A stretch of DNA of 64,000 bases from Streptomyces violaceorubidus. Its GTDB lineage: Bacteria > Actinomycetota > Actinomycetes > Streptomycetales > Streptomycetaceae. Made by a program: the position numbers and the translations under genes. The DNA lies in NCBI RefSeq assembly GCF_000717995.1, contig NZ_JODM01000003.1, forward strand, positions 279,835-343,834, given 5' to 3'. This document shows positions 25,461-34,308 of this stretch, piece after piece. The notes under the pieces are model-generated. The model did not search any database and was not told where the DNA came from. It was given only the letters and a program-made list of their open reading frames with translations. Every line of letters starts with the position of its first letter. The first letter of the stretch is position 1.

Positions 25461-26714
25461 TCAGGGGGCGGCCGGTGCCGAGTTCCGCGTGTCCTGGGGT
25501 CCGGTGCCCTCCTCGTCACCGCCCGTGGCCAGCCATGTACCGACGCCGATCGCCGCCACCAGGGCGACCGCGACCGCGCCCACCGCGATCCGGCGCCGCC
25601 GCGCGGTGGCCCGGTTGCGGGCCGAGCCGGGGCGCGGGGCGCCCGCCGCGCGCGGGGCCCGGGCGGTGCCGCGGGCACCGCCGGCCAGCTCGTCCGGGGC
25701 CGGTACGCGCATCGACGTGTGGGTGTCGCGGTTGGAGTCGGCCGGCTTGGCCCCCGGCACCAGGGGCACCGCTCCCCGGCGCCGGACGGGCTCGGCGGCG
25801 GACGCGGGGACGGCCGGGGACGCCGCGGACTCGTCGGGGTCGTCCTCCTGCTGCTCGGCGTCGGGCTCGTCCACGTCCAGCGGGGCCATTCCGGCGAGCA
25901 TCGGCAGCAGCTCGCGCAGCCGGGCGCTCAGCTCGGAGGCGCGCAGCCGGGAGGCCGGGGCCTTGGCCAGGCACTGGACGAGGAGCTGCCACAGCTCGTC
26001 GGGGATGCCGGGGAGCGGGACGACGGTCTCGGTCACATGGCGGCGCAGCACCGCACCGGGGTGGCCGCCGCCGAACGGCGTGAAGCCGGCGAGCAGCTCG
26101 TACAGGACCGTGGCGAGCGCGTAGATGTCGACCGCCGCGCGCGGGGGCAGGCCCTCGACGATCTCCGGGGCCAGGTAGTCGGGTGTGCCGATGATCTTCG
26201 TGGCGCGGGTGCGCCGCGGGGTGTCGATGAGCTTGGCGATCCCGAAGTCCGTCAGCAGCGCAGGGTGCGCGCCGCCGGGGCCGAGCGGGCCCTGCATGTC
26301 GAGCAGCACGTTCTCGGGCTTGACGTCGCGGTGCACGACCCCGGCGGCGTGCGCGGCGGCCAGTCCGTCGGCGACGTCGGCGACGACGGCGACCGCGGCC
26401 TCGGGCGCCAGGCGCCGCTCCCGGTCGAGGCGGGTGCGCAGGTCGGTGCCCCGGACCAGGTCCATGACCAGCGCGAGGTCGTTGCCGTCGACCACCAGGT
26501 CGCGCACCGAGACGACGTGCGGGTGCTCCAGGCCGAGCAGGGCGGTGCGCTCCTGCACGAAGCGGGAGACGAGCTCCTGGTCGGACGCCAGGTCCTCGCG
26601 CAGCAGCTTGATCGCGACGGGTCCGTCGGGACCCTCGCCCAGCCACACCGTGCCGGCGCTGCCCCGTCCGAGGATCTGGTGTGCGGCGTACCGGCTGCCG
26701 ATCTTCCGTGCCAA
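25461..26714 (-). CDS. pkaB: Membrane Ser/Thr protein kinase (PkaB)
   Basis: A 417-residue Hanks-type kinase. Residues about 8-270 form the catalytic domain with the Gly-loop GRGSAGTVW, the ATP lysine in [23 protein letters not shown] and APEIVEG. A linker rich in Asp, Glu and Pro follows, then one transmembrane helix ([24 protein letters not shown]) and a short tail of about 20 residues outside. No sensor domain is present, so activation probably occurs by dimerisation or in trans. It lies 105 bp downstream of the related pkaA in the same direction. The name follows the S. coelicolor pair recalled by gene order. Confidence 0.9.
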   Translation of the reverse strand: MARKIGSRYAAHQILGRGSAGTVWLGEGPDGPVAIKLLREDLASDQELVSRFVQERTALLGLEHPHVVSVRDLVVDGNDLALVMDLVRGTDLRTRLDRERRLAPEAAVAVVADVADGLAAAHAAGVVHRDVKPENVLLDMQGPLGPGGAHPALLTDFGIAKLIDTPRRTRATKIIGTPDYLAPEIVEGLPPRAAVDIYALATVLYELLAGFTPFGGGHPGAVLRRHVTETVVPLPGIPDELWQLLVQCLAKAPASRLRASELSARLRELLPMLAGMAPLDVDEPDAEQQEDDPDESAASPAVPASAAEPVRRRGAVPLVPGAKPADSNRDTHTSMRVPAPDELAGGARGTARAPRAAGAPRPGSARNRATARRRRIAVGAVAVALVAAIGVGTWLATGGDEEGTGPQDTRNSAPAAP

Positions 26715-26819
26715 GACTGCTCCTACCGACGCGTGTTGCGCCTAAAAGTACGCGTCCGAGGAGCCGGCCTTCACCGTGGAGGCGGAAATCACCCTCCAGA
26801 TGTCGACAAGTCTCCAGAC

Positions 26820-28472
26820 TCAGCCTCCGCCGGAGCCGCCCAGGTCCCCGATCCAGTCGGTCACGGTGGTGAACCAGTCGGTGAGCTGGTCCCAGTAGCC
26901 CTTGCCGGTGCCGATCCAGTCCTGCAACGGGCTCAGCTCCCAGACGAGCCAGCCGGCCACGAACAGGATGACGACGGTGAACAGGCACCCCTTGAGGCAG
27001 CCCAGGCCCGGGATGCGCATCGGGTTGGCGCCGCGCTGCCGCGGTGGCCTGGGCTCGCGCCGGGGCGGCTGCGGCTCGGGCGTGGGCGGCGGGGCGTACC
27101 GCTGCGGCTGGGGGCGCTGCGGCTGCTGGGGCTGGGGCTGCGGGGTGGCGTAGCGCTGCGGCGGTTGCTGCTGCGGGTAGCCGTAGCCGGGCTGCTGGGG
27201 CGGCGGGCCCTGCGGGGCCTGGCGCGGCTGCTGGGGTGCGCGGGAGACCTGCCGCTGGGGGCGGCGGCGCAGCGGGTCCTGGTTCGGGTCGAGGTACTGG
27301 ACCTGCGTCTGCTCGTTGCGGTCGCGGGCGGCGCGCAGCTGGTTCTGCCAGGGGTGCGGGTCCTCGGGACCGCCCTGTCCCGGGGCGCCGGGCTGTCCCG
27401 GCGGCACCGGCGGCATGACGGCGGTCGGGTCGGGGGCCCCGGTGCTCGGGAGGACGGCGGTGGGGTCGGCGGCGCCCGCCGGGCCCGAGGTGTGCGGCAG
27501 GACGCTGGTCGCGCCGTTCGGGTCGTAGGCGGCGCCGGGGGCGTCCGGGACCTGCGCGGGCGCCGGGTCGGGGGCCAGGAGGGCGCCCACGTTCTCGGCG
27601 GCGGCGATCTGCGCGCTGTTCGCGTGCACGCCGATGCCCTCGGCGACGACGCGCAGGCCGCGGGCGAGGTTCTCGGCGCCGGGACGGTCGTCGGGGTTCT
27701 TGCGCAGGCAGCGCTCGATGACCGTCCACAGCGGGTCGGGGACGGTGGAGGGGCGGCGCGGCTCGGCGCTCAGGTGCTGGTGCAGCACCTCCAGGGCGGA
27801 GCCCCCGCCGAACGGGGGACGGCCGGTGACCAGCTCGTACAGCAGGATGCCGGCGCCGTACACGTCGACGGCGGAGGTCTGCGGGCGGCCCTCGGCGGAC
27901 TCCGGCGCGACGTACGCGGGCGTGCCGACGAACTCGTGGGTGCGGGTGAGGCCGGGCGAGTCGGCGAGGCGGGCGATGCCGAAGTCGGTGAGCATCGGGT
28001 GCATCTCGCCGCCGGTCTGCCTCAGCAGGACGTTGGCCGGCTTCAGGTCGCGGTGGACGACGCCGTCGGCGTGGCTGGCGGCGAGCGCGTCGGCGATCTG
28101 CGCGGTGAGCAGGGCCGCGGCGACCGGGGTGAGCGGCCCGTTTTCCCGCAGGTAGCGGTGCAGGTCGGGGCCGTCGACGAGGTCCATGACGAGGGCCAGC
28201 AGCTCGCCCTCGACGACCAGGTCGCGGACCCGGACGATGTTGGGGTGGGTGAGCCGGAGCAGGACGGAGCGCTCGCGCAGGAAGCGCATCACGATGTCGG
28301 CGTCGCTCGCGAGCTCTTCCTTGAGGACCTTGATCGCGACGGTCTCGCCGGGCTGCCCTGCCACGGCCGCCTCGGCGCCCGCGGTCTCGCGCTGGCGGGC
28401 ACGCCAGACGGTGCCCGTGGCGCCACGGCCGAGGGGCTCCTCGAGGAGGTACTTGCTGCCTACCGGCCGCAC
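26820..28472 (-). CDS. pkaA: Membrane Ser/Thr protein kinase (PkaA)
   Basis: A 550-residue Hanks-type kinase. The catalytic domain (about 5-290) has GRGATGTVW, VAIKVLKEEL after a short insertion, HRDLKPANVLL, DFGIAR and GTPAYVAPES. The long juxtamembrane region contains TSVLPHTSG, TAVLPSTGAP and TAVMPPVPPG, then a Gln/Pro-rich stretch. A membrane helix (CLFTVVILFVAGWLVWEL) and a Trp-rich tail end the protein. The GTG start at 28472 has AGGAG at normal spacing. The Thr-x-Val-Leu/Met-Pro repeats look like autophosphorylation sites that FHA domains could bind. It is divergent from the FHA-ATPase gene, with 397 bp between. Confidence 0.92.
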   Translation of the reverse strand: MRPVGSKYLLEEPLGRGATGTVWRARQRETAGAEAAVAGQPGETVAIKVLKEELASDADIVMRFLRERSVLLRLTHPNIVRVRDLVVEGELLALVMDLVDGPDLHRYLRENGPLTPVAAALLTAQIADALAASHADGVVHRDLKPANVLLRQTGGEMHPMLTDFGIARLADSPGLTRTHEFVGTPAYVAPESAEGRPQTSAVDVYGAGILLYELVTGRPPFGGGSALEVLHQHLSAEPRRPSTVPDPLWTVIERCLRKNPDDRPGAENLARGLRVVAEGIGVHANSAQIAAAENVGALLAPDPAPAQVPDAPGAAYDPNGATSVLPHTSGPAGAADPTAVLPSTGAPDPTAVMPPVPPGQPGAPGQGGPEDPHPWQNQLRAARDRNEQTQVQYLDPNQDPLRRRPQRQVSRAPQQPRQAPQGPPPQQPGYGYPQQQPPQRYATPQPQPQQPQRPQPQRYAPPPTPEPQPPRREPRPPRQRGANPMRIPGLGCLKGCLFTVVILFVAGWLVWELSPLQDWIGTGKGYWDQLTDWFTTVTDWIGDLGGSGGG

Positions 28473-28869
28473 GTCATGCGCTCCTAGTTGCTTGCTGGCT
28501 GTTCGGACCACTGTTCCACAACCGGTCGGTCCCAGTCGGACCCAACTGTAGTGCCGCCCCCTGGACCACGTTCGGAGGAAAGACGCTCGACCCGGTCCCT
28601 TGGTTGCCGCCGCCCGTACGTGACCGATCTCAAGCGGGCTCTGTTCGATCATCCGTGCGCCACCTGTCAGGCATTTTTGGGGTCAGAGCCGACCAATCAA
28701 GATCATTTGACGGCGGGCGGCGGGCGCGTTGTCAGCGGCAGGTGCGAGGATGCCTTGCAGTACTGGCCGACGTGCTCGTGTGACGGTGGGGGAAGTCCGC
28801 GGTGGGGGACCGCGGTGACGGCTTCTGTCCCGGCGTGCGGGCGCCCGCGCGAAGGGACCGCTGACGGCG
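28473..28869. other. Divergent promoter region of pkaA and the FHA-ATPase gene
   Basis: 397 bp without a convincing gene. TTGACG at 28707-28712 is the best -35-like hexamer toward the FHA gene, but no matching -10 is obvious. On the pkaA side a TACAGT hexamer lies about 80 bases before the start, without a good -35. Confidence 0.5.
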
Positions 28870-31800
28870 ATGCAGATCCGGCTGACCGTCGTAGACCCGC
28901 TGGGCCCGCATGCTTCGGCTGCCTCGGCCGCTTTGGCGGGGGACCGCTCCGCGCGGTGCGACGTCCTCGTCACCGCACCGGCCGGCACCGCCCTGGCCTC
29001 GGTCGCCTCCGCGCTGGCCGCCGCGCTCCCCGGCGAGGGTCCGGGCCCCGGCCAGGTGGTGCTGTACGCCGGTGCGCAGCGCCTCGACGCCCAGCGCAGC
29101 ACCCTGGGCGAGCCCCCGCTGATCGACGGCGCCGTGCTCTGCCTGGGCGCCCCGGGCGAGCCCGACCCGCACACCGAGCCGGCCGACGTCCCCGCCCAGC
29201 TCCACGTGGTCGCGGGCCCCGACGCGGGCGGCGTCCACCTCCTGCACGGGGGGCAGATCCGGCTCGGCCGCTCCGCCGACGCGGATGTCGCGCTGGACGA
29301 CCCGGACGTCTCCCGGATGCACTGCGCCGTGACCGTCGGCCCCGACGCCCGCGTCTCGGTCGCCGACCTCGGCTCCACCAACGGCACCACCCTGGACGGC
29401 GCCCGGGTGGGCGACCGCCCGGTCCGCTTCGCGCCGGGTGCCCTGCTGCGGATCGGCGAGTCGGCCCTGCGGCTCGTGCCGGTGCCGCCGGCGGCCGAGG
29501 CCCGGCTGGCCACGACGCCGGACGGGGAGGGCCACGTACGGCTCTCCGGGCCCCCGACGCCCTCGTCGGGCGCCGGGGACGAAGACACGGAGACGACCCA
29601 CGCGCGCGTGGCCGACGGGGCCGGGGCCCAGGTGCGCGACGCGGACGGCCGCTCCCGCGCGGCGGGCCCGGCCCACGGGACGGACGGCACGCCCCGGCCC
29701 CAGGAGCGCGCCCCCCACGCGTACGGCGGCTCGGCGTACGACACGGGCAGGGCACCCACCGGGCCGTCGCAGGCCCCGGGCCGGGGCGCGCAGGTCCCCG
29801 GCCAGGGCGGCGCGCCCCGCGTCGAGAGCCACGGCACCGGCCCCACCGCGGGCCTGCCCCACCGGTCCCCCGCCGGGGGCGAGACCCACGGCGGCGCGCG
29901 GGGCGCGGGGGCCTGCGCGACCGGCGGCTCCGGCACGGACGGCTACGGCGCCCCGGCCCCACGGACACCCGGCCGGGACGCGTACGGCGCGGGCCCCGCC
30001 ACGCCGGGCGCGGCCCGTACGGACGCGGGCCCCGCCACGCCGGGCGCGGCCCGTACGGAGGCGGCCGACGCGGGCGCCCCCCGCGGCAGCGGGCCGGGCG
30101 CGGGGGCATACGGCGCCCCGGGCCCGGGAGCACCCGGCGGCCGGACCGCGTACGGCGACGGCCCGGCCGGACCGGAGGCGACCGCCCAGGGCACGGCCGA
30201 CGCGGGTGCCCCCCGCGCGGGCACGTCCGATGCCGCCGTTCCCCCTGCGCGCGCGACCGGTGCGGCGGCCGGCCGGGACGACGGCGTCGGCCCGGACCCC
30301 CGCACCGGCCGTGACGGCGCCCCGGGCGCCCGCTCCGGCCGCAAGGGGACTCCCCTGCGCGGTACCGACGTGCCGCAGGAGATGCGCAGGCGCGGTGGCA
30401 TAGGGGCGTGGGCGCGGCGGCTGACCGGCGGGCGCGCGGGTGCCCCGGCGGCCCCGGTGTCCGGCCCGTACGCGCCCGACGAGGCGGAGCCGCGCGGACC
30501 GGCACCGGCGTCCCCGTCCGGCGCCGCGCACGCCCCGGAGACCTGGCCGGACCCCGCGTCGCTGCTGCTGACGGCGCTGGGTCCGGGGCCCCGGCTGTGG
30601 GAGCGCGGCCCGGGCCACCCGGAGGCGCTCACCGTGCGGCTCGGTACGGCCGACCGGGTGGCGCCGGGCGGCGCCATCCCGCTGCCCGCCGTGCCGGTGA
30701 CCGCCGACCTGCGCGAGGTCGGCGCGCTCGGACTCGCGGGCCCGCGCGAGCGGCTCTCCGGGCTGGCCCGTTCGGTGCTGGCGCAGCTCGCCGCGCTGCA
30801 CTCCGCGGACACCCTGGAGATCGTCCTGATCAGCGCGGACCGATCCCGTCCGCTCGCCGAGCGGACGACCGAGTGGTCCTGGCTGGGCTGGCTGCCGCAG
30901 GTGCGCCCCGGACACGGCCAGGACTGCCGCCTGCTGCTCGCCCACGACCGCGAACAGGCCGCGGCCCGCGCCGCCGAACTCCTGCGCCGCCTCGACGACC
31001 ACCTCGACGACCACCTCGCGGACGGGGCCCCGTCGGGCGCACGCCCCCCGGGCCCGGACCCGGCCGCCACCCCGGGTGCGGTCCGCCCGCAGCCCTCCTG
31101 GGCACGGCCCGGCACCGACGCCTCCGGCGGCTTCACCGGGCCGTACACGGTGGTCGTCGTGGACGGGGACCCCGGCGGTGCCGACCTGCGCGAGGCGGTG
31201 GCGCGGCTGGCCCTGGAGGGACCGCGGGCCGGTGTCCACGTCGTGTGCCTCGCCGAGACGGCCGCCGCCTCCCCCACCTCCCCGGTGACGCGGACGTACG
31301 AGGCGGCCTGCGCGGTGTCGCCGGTGTTCCGGGAGTGCGGTGCCGTCGCGCTGCTCAGCGGCGACGTGGCGACGAGCCTGCGCCTGCTGCGCGTCGCCCG
31401 CACGGGCACGAACGCGGCGCCGGGCACCCCGGCCGCCCCCGCCGGTCCGGTCGGTCACGGCACCCTCGGCACGGTGGACGCCGTCTCCCTGCCCTGGGCC
31501 GAGCGGTTCGCGCGCGCCCTGGCCCCGCTGCGCACCGACACCGCCGTCGGCGGCGAGCGGCACACGCGCGTGTCCGCACCGCTGCCCCCGGTGGCCCGGC
31601 TCCTCGACGAGCTGGGCCTGGCCCGGGCCACCCCCGCCTCCCTGATGGCCCGCTGGGCCGCCGCGGCCGACGACGCGGACTCCCTCGGGGGCCGCGCGCA
31701 GGCGGTGCTGGGCGCCGGTCCGCGCGGCCCCGTGCTGGTCGACCTGGCCGCCGAGGGACCGCACCTGCTCGTCGAGGGACCGCCGGGCAGCGGCCGCACA

Positions 31801-32733
31801 GAGCTGCTGCGGGCGCTCGTCGCCTCGCTCGCCTCCGCCGAACGCCCCGACCGGCTCGGCGTCGTCCTCATGGACGGCCGGGACAGCGTGAGTTCGGGCG
31901 ACGCCCACGGCGAGGGCCTGCGCGTGTGCACGGACGTGCCGCACGTCACCACCCATCTCACCGCCAACGACCCGGTCCGCATGCGGGAGTTCGCCCAGTC
32001 CCTGAGCGCCGAGCTGAAGCGGCGCGCCGAGTTGCTCGGGCGGTCGGACTTCTCCGAGTGGCACACCGGGCGCGAGGTGTCGGGCCGGCTGATCGCCCAG
32101 CGCACCCCGACGCCCGCCGGGCCCGCGCCGGTCTCCGACTCGGGGGACGTCGAGTCCCCGCCCAGCTCCACGCTGCGGCTGCGCCCGGCCGCCGCCCGGC
32201 GCCGGACGGGTCCCGTCCCGCCGCTTCCCCGCCTCGTCGTGGTCGTCGACGACCTCGACGCGCTCGTCACGCCCCCGCTCGGCTCCCCGGGGCGGCCCGC
32301 GGCGGGTTCGGTGATGCGGGCGCTGGAGGCCGTCGCGCGCGAGGGCGAGCGGCTCGGCGTCCACCTGGTGGCCGCCACCGCGCCCGGCGGCCGTACCGAC
32401 CGCACCGAGCCCGCACTGCGCGCGACCCTGCGGATCACCCTGGACGCGCCGACCCCCGGTCCGGACGAACCGGCGCCCGGGCGCGGGCGGTTGGCCCACC
32501 CCGACGGACGCACCACCGCCTTCCAGGGCGGCCGTGTCACGGGCCGCATCCCGCGCACGGCGACCCTGCGCCCCACGGTGGTCCCCCTGGAGTGGCACCG
32601 CATGGGCGACCCGCCCACCCGCCGCCCGGTGCGCGAACTGGGCAACGGGCCGACCGACTTGGCCCTCCTGGCCAGCGCGCTGGAGCGGGCGGCCCGGGAG
32701 GTCTCGGCGGCGGAGGTCCCCTCCCTCCTGTGA
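28870..32733 (+). CDS. FHA domain protein with C-terminal FtsK/EccC-like ATPase domain
   Basis: 1287 residues. The FHA domain (about 110-205) has intact phosphothreonine-binding residues: IRLGRSADAD, SRMH and STNGT. A low-complexity linker of about 300 residues rich in Gly, Ala, Pro and Arg follows. From about residue 560 the protein resembles FtsK/EssC/EccC ATPases: Walker A reads GPPGSGRTEL (near 970), with Arg in place of Lys, and Walker B is RLVVVVDDLDAL (near 1120). No membrane segment is evident, unlike EssC or EccC. Its place opposite pkaA and pkaB suggests it reads their phosphorylation. Whether it hydrolyses ATP is doubtful given the Arg substitution. Confidence 0.82.
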   Translation: MQIRLTVVDPLGPHASAASAALAGDRSARCDVLVTAPAGTALASVASALAAALPGEGPGPGQVVLYAGAQRLDAQRSTLGEPPLIDGAVLCLGAPGEPDPHTEPADVPAQLHVVAGPDAGGVHLLHGGQIRLGRSADADVALDDPDVSRMHCAVTVGPDARVSVADLGSTNGTTLDGARVGDRPVRFAPGALLRIGESALRLVPVPPAAEARLATTPDGEGHVRLSGPPTPSSGAGDEDTETTHARVADGAGAQVRDADGRSRAAGPAHGTDGTPRPQERAPHAYGGSAYDTGRAPTGPSQAPGRGAQVPGQGGAPRVESHGTGPTAGLPHRSPAGGETHGGARGAGACATGGSGTDGYGAPAPRTPGRDAYGAGPATPGAARTDAGPATPGAARTEAADAGAPRGSGPGAGAYGAPGPGAPGGRTAYGDGPAGPEATAQGTADAGAPRAGTSDAAVPPARATGAAAGRDDGVGPDPRTGRDGAPGARSGRKGTPLRGTDVPQEMRRRGGIGAWARRLTGGRAGAPAAPVSGPYAPDEAEPRGPAPASPSGAAHAPETWPDPASLLLTALGPGPRLWERGPGHPEALTVRLGTADRVAPGGAIPLPAVPVTADLREVGALGLAGPRERLSGLARSVLAQLAALHSADTLEIVLISADRSRPLAERTTEWSWLGWLPQVRPGHGQDCRLLLAHDREQAAARAAELLRRLDDHLDDHLADGAPSGARPPGPDPAATPGAVRPQPSWARPGTDASGGFTGPYTVVVVDGDPGGADLREAVARLALEGPRAGVHVVCLAETAAASPTSPVTRTYEAACAVSPVFRECGAVALLSGDVATSLRLLRVARTGTNAAPGTPAAPAGPVGHGTLGTVDAVSLPWAERFARALAPLRTDTAVGGERHTRVSAPLPPVARLLDELGLARATPASLMARWAAAADDADSLGGRAQAVLGAGPRGPVLVDLAAEGPHLLVEGPPGSGRTELLRALVASLASAERPDRLGVVLMDGRDSVSSGDAHGEGLRVCTDVPHVTTHLTANDPVRMREFAQSLSAELKRRAELLGRSDFSEWHTGREVSGRLIAQRTPTPAGPAPVSDSGDVESPPSSTLRLRPAAARRRTGPVPPLPRLVVVVDDLDALVTPPLGSPGRPAAGSVMRALEAVAREGERLGVHLVAATAPGGRTDRTEPALRATLRITLDAPTPGPDEPAPGRGRLAHPDGRTTAFQGGRVTGRIPRTATLRPTVVPLEWHRMGDPPTRRPVRELGNGPTDLALLASALERAAREVSAAEVPSLL

Positions 32734-32909
32734 CGCCGGGCAGCCCCGAGACTCCCGCACCCGCGCCGGACGCCTGATCACGGTCACGACGCGGTCACGA
32801 TCCCCCCGTCGACCGCGGACGCGCCCTTGCCGCCCTCACCCCCCTGGCGTACACCAGAGCGCACGGGACAGCGCCGAGCGTTCGACGAGGAACGAAGAAC
32901 GGGGCAGTG

Positions 32910-34304
32910 ATGCGCACGAGCAGCACCATCCGGACACGCGTAACCGTCAAGAGGACCACCCGGGCAGCCGCCGCCCTCGCCGCGGGAGCACTCGCGCTCT
33001 CGCTCACCGCGTGCGGCGGTGACGACGACAAGGGTGACGACAGCGGCGACAAGGGCGGCGGCACCAAGCAGCCGGGCGCCTCCGTCACCCTTCCGAAGCT
33101 GGACGGCGAGAGCCTGTCGGTCGCCGCCGTCTGGACCGGCACCGAGCAGAAGAACTTCAAGCAGGTCCTCACCGAGTTCGAGAAGCGCACCGGCGCCAAG
33201 GTGACCTTCGTGCCCGCCCAGGACCCGATCATCAACTTCCTCGGCTCGAAGATCGCCGGCGGCGCCCCGCCGGACGTGGCGATGCTCCCCCAGCCCGGCG
33301 CGATCAAGCAGGCCGTGGACAAGGGCTGGGCCAAGCCGCTGGGCGCCGAGGCCACCAAGGAGCTCGGCGAGAACTACTCGCAGGGCTGGCAGGACATCGG
33401 CAAGGTCGGCGGCAAGCAGTACGGCGTGTACTACAAGGCCGCCAACAAGTCGCTGATCTGGTACAACACGCGGGTCTTCGAGAACGCGGGCGCCGCCGAG
33501 CCGAAGACCTGGGACGAGCTGCTCAACACGGCCCGGATGGTCTACGACTCCGGTGTCACCCCGTTCTCCGTGGGCGGCGCGGACGGCTGGACGCTCACCG
33601 ACTGGTTCGAGAACGTCTACCTCTCGCAGGCGGGCCCGGAGAAGTACGACCGGCTCGCCCAGCACAAGATCAAGTGGACGGACCCGTCCGTGAAGGAGGC
33701 ACTGACCACCCTCGCGGAGATCTGGGGCAGGAAGGACTTCGTCGCGGGCGGCGCCTCCGGCGCGCTCCAGACGGAGTTCCCGGCCTCGGTGACGCAGACC
33801 TTCACCGGCGGCGACCAGCCCAAGGCGGGCATGGTCTACGAGGGCGACTTCGCCCAGGTCAACATCGGCGAGACCAAGGCGAAGGTCGGCACGGACGCGA
33901 AGGTGTTCCCGTTCCCGGCCGTGGGCGACACCGCGCCGGTGGTCTCCGGCGGCGACGCGGCCGTGATCCTCAAGGACTCGAAGGCGGCGCAGGCGCTGGC
34001 CACCTGGCTGGCCTCGCCGGACGCGGCGGCGATCCAGGCGAAGCTCGGCGGTTTCCTCTCGCCCAACAAGAGCATCGACTCCTCGGTGTATCCGAACGAG
34101 GTGCAGAAGAAGATCGCCGACGCGCTGATCGCGGCCGGTGACGACTTCCGCTTCGACATGTCGGACCAGGCCCCGCAGGCCTTCGGCGGCACCCCCGGCA
34201 AGGGCGAGTGGAAGACGCTCCAGGACTTCCTGAAGAACCCGAAGGACGTCGCGGGCGCCCAGGCGAAGCTGGAGGCGGACGCGGCCGCCGCCTACGGAGG
34301 CTGA
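32910..34304 (+). CDS. Sugar ABC transporter substrate-binding lipoprotein
   Basis: A 464-residue solute-binding protein of the alpha-glucoside (AglE-like) type. The signal peptide ends in the lipobox LTAC followed by GG, so it is a lipoprotein. An Asp/Gly/Lys-rich linker leads to the binding fold (VAAVWTGTEQKNFKQVLTEFEKRTG, residues about 70-95; GGAPPDVAMLPQPGAIKQ). The ligand is probably an alpha- or beta-linked oligosaccharide; it cannot be fixed from sequence. The permease gene follows by 4 bases. A GTG one codon upstream could also start translation. Confidence 0.92.
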   Translation: MRTSSTIRTRVTVKRTTRAAAALAAGALALSLTACGGDDDKGDDSGDKGGGTKQPGASVTLPKLDGESLSVAAVWTGTEQKNFKQVLTEFEKRTGAKVTFVPAQDPIINFLGSKIAGGAPPDVAMLPQPGAIKQAVDKGWAKPLGAEATKELGENYSQGWQDIGKVGGKQYGVYYKAANKSLIWYNTRVFENAGAAEPKTWDELLNTARMVYDSGVTPFSVGGADGWTLTDWFENVYLSQAGPEKYDRLAQHKIKWTDPSVKEALTTLAEIWGRKDFVAGGASGALQTEFPASVTQTFTGGDQPKAGMVYEGDFAQVNIGETKAKVGTDAKVFPFPAVGDTAPVVSGGDAAVILKDSKAAQALATWLASPDAAAIQAKLGGFLSPNKSIDSSVYPNEVQKKIADALIAAGDDFRFDMSDQAPQAFGGTPGKGEWKTLQDFLKNPKDVAGAQAKLEADAAAAYGG

Positions 34305-34308
34305 CGCG

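Noticed and set aside
28732..32787. An open frame of about 1350 codons opposite the FHA-ATPase gene
   Set aside because: It is low-complexity Gly/Arg/Ala sequence caused by GC bias; the plus-strand frame has FHA and Walker motifs.
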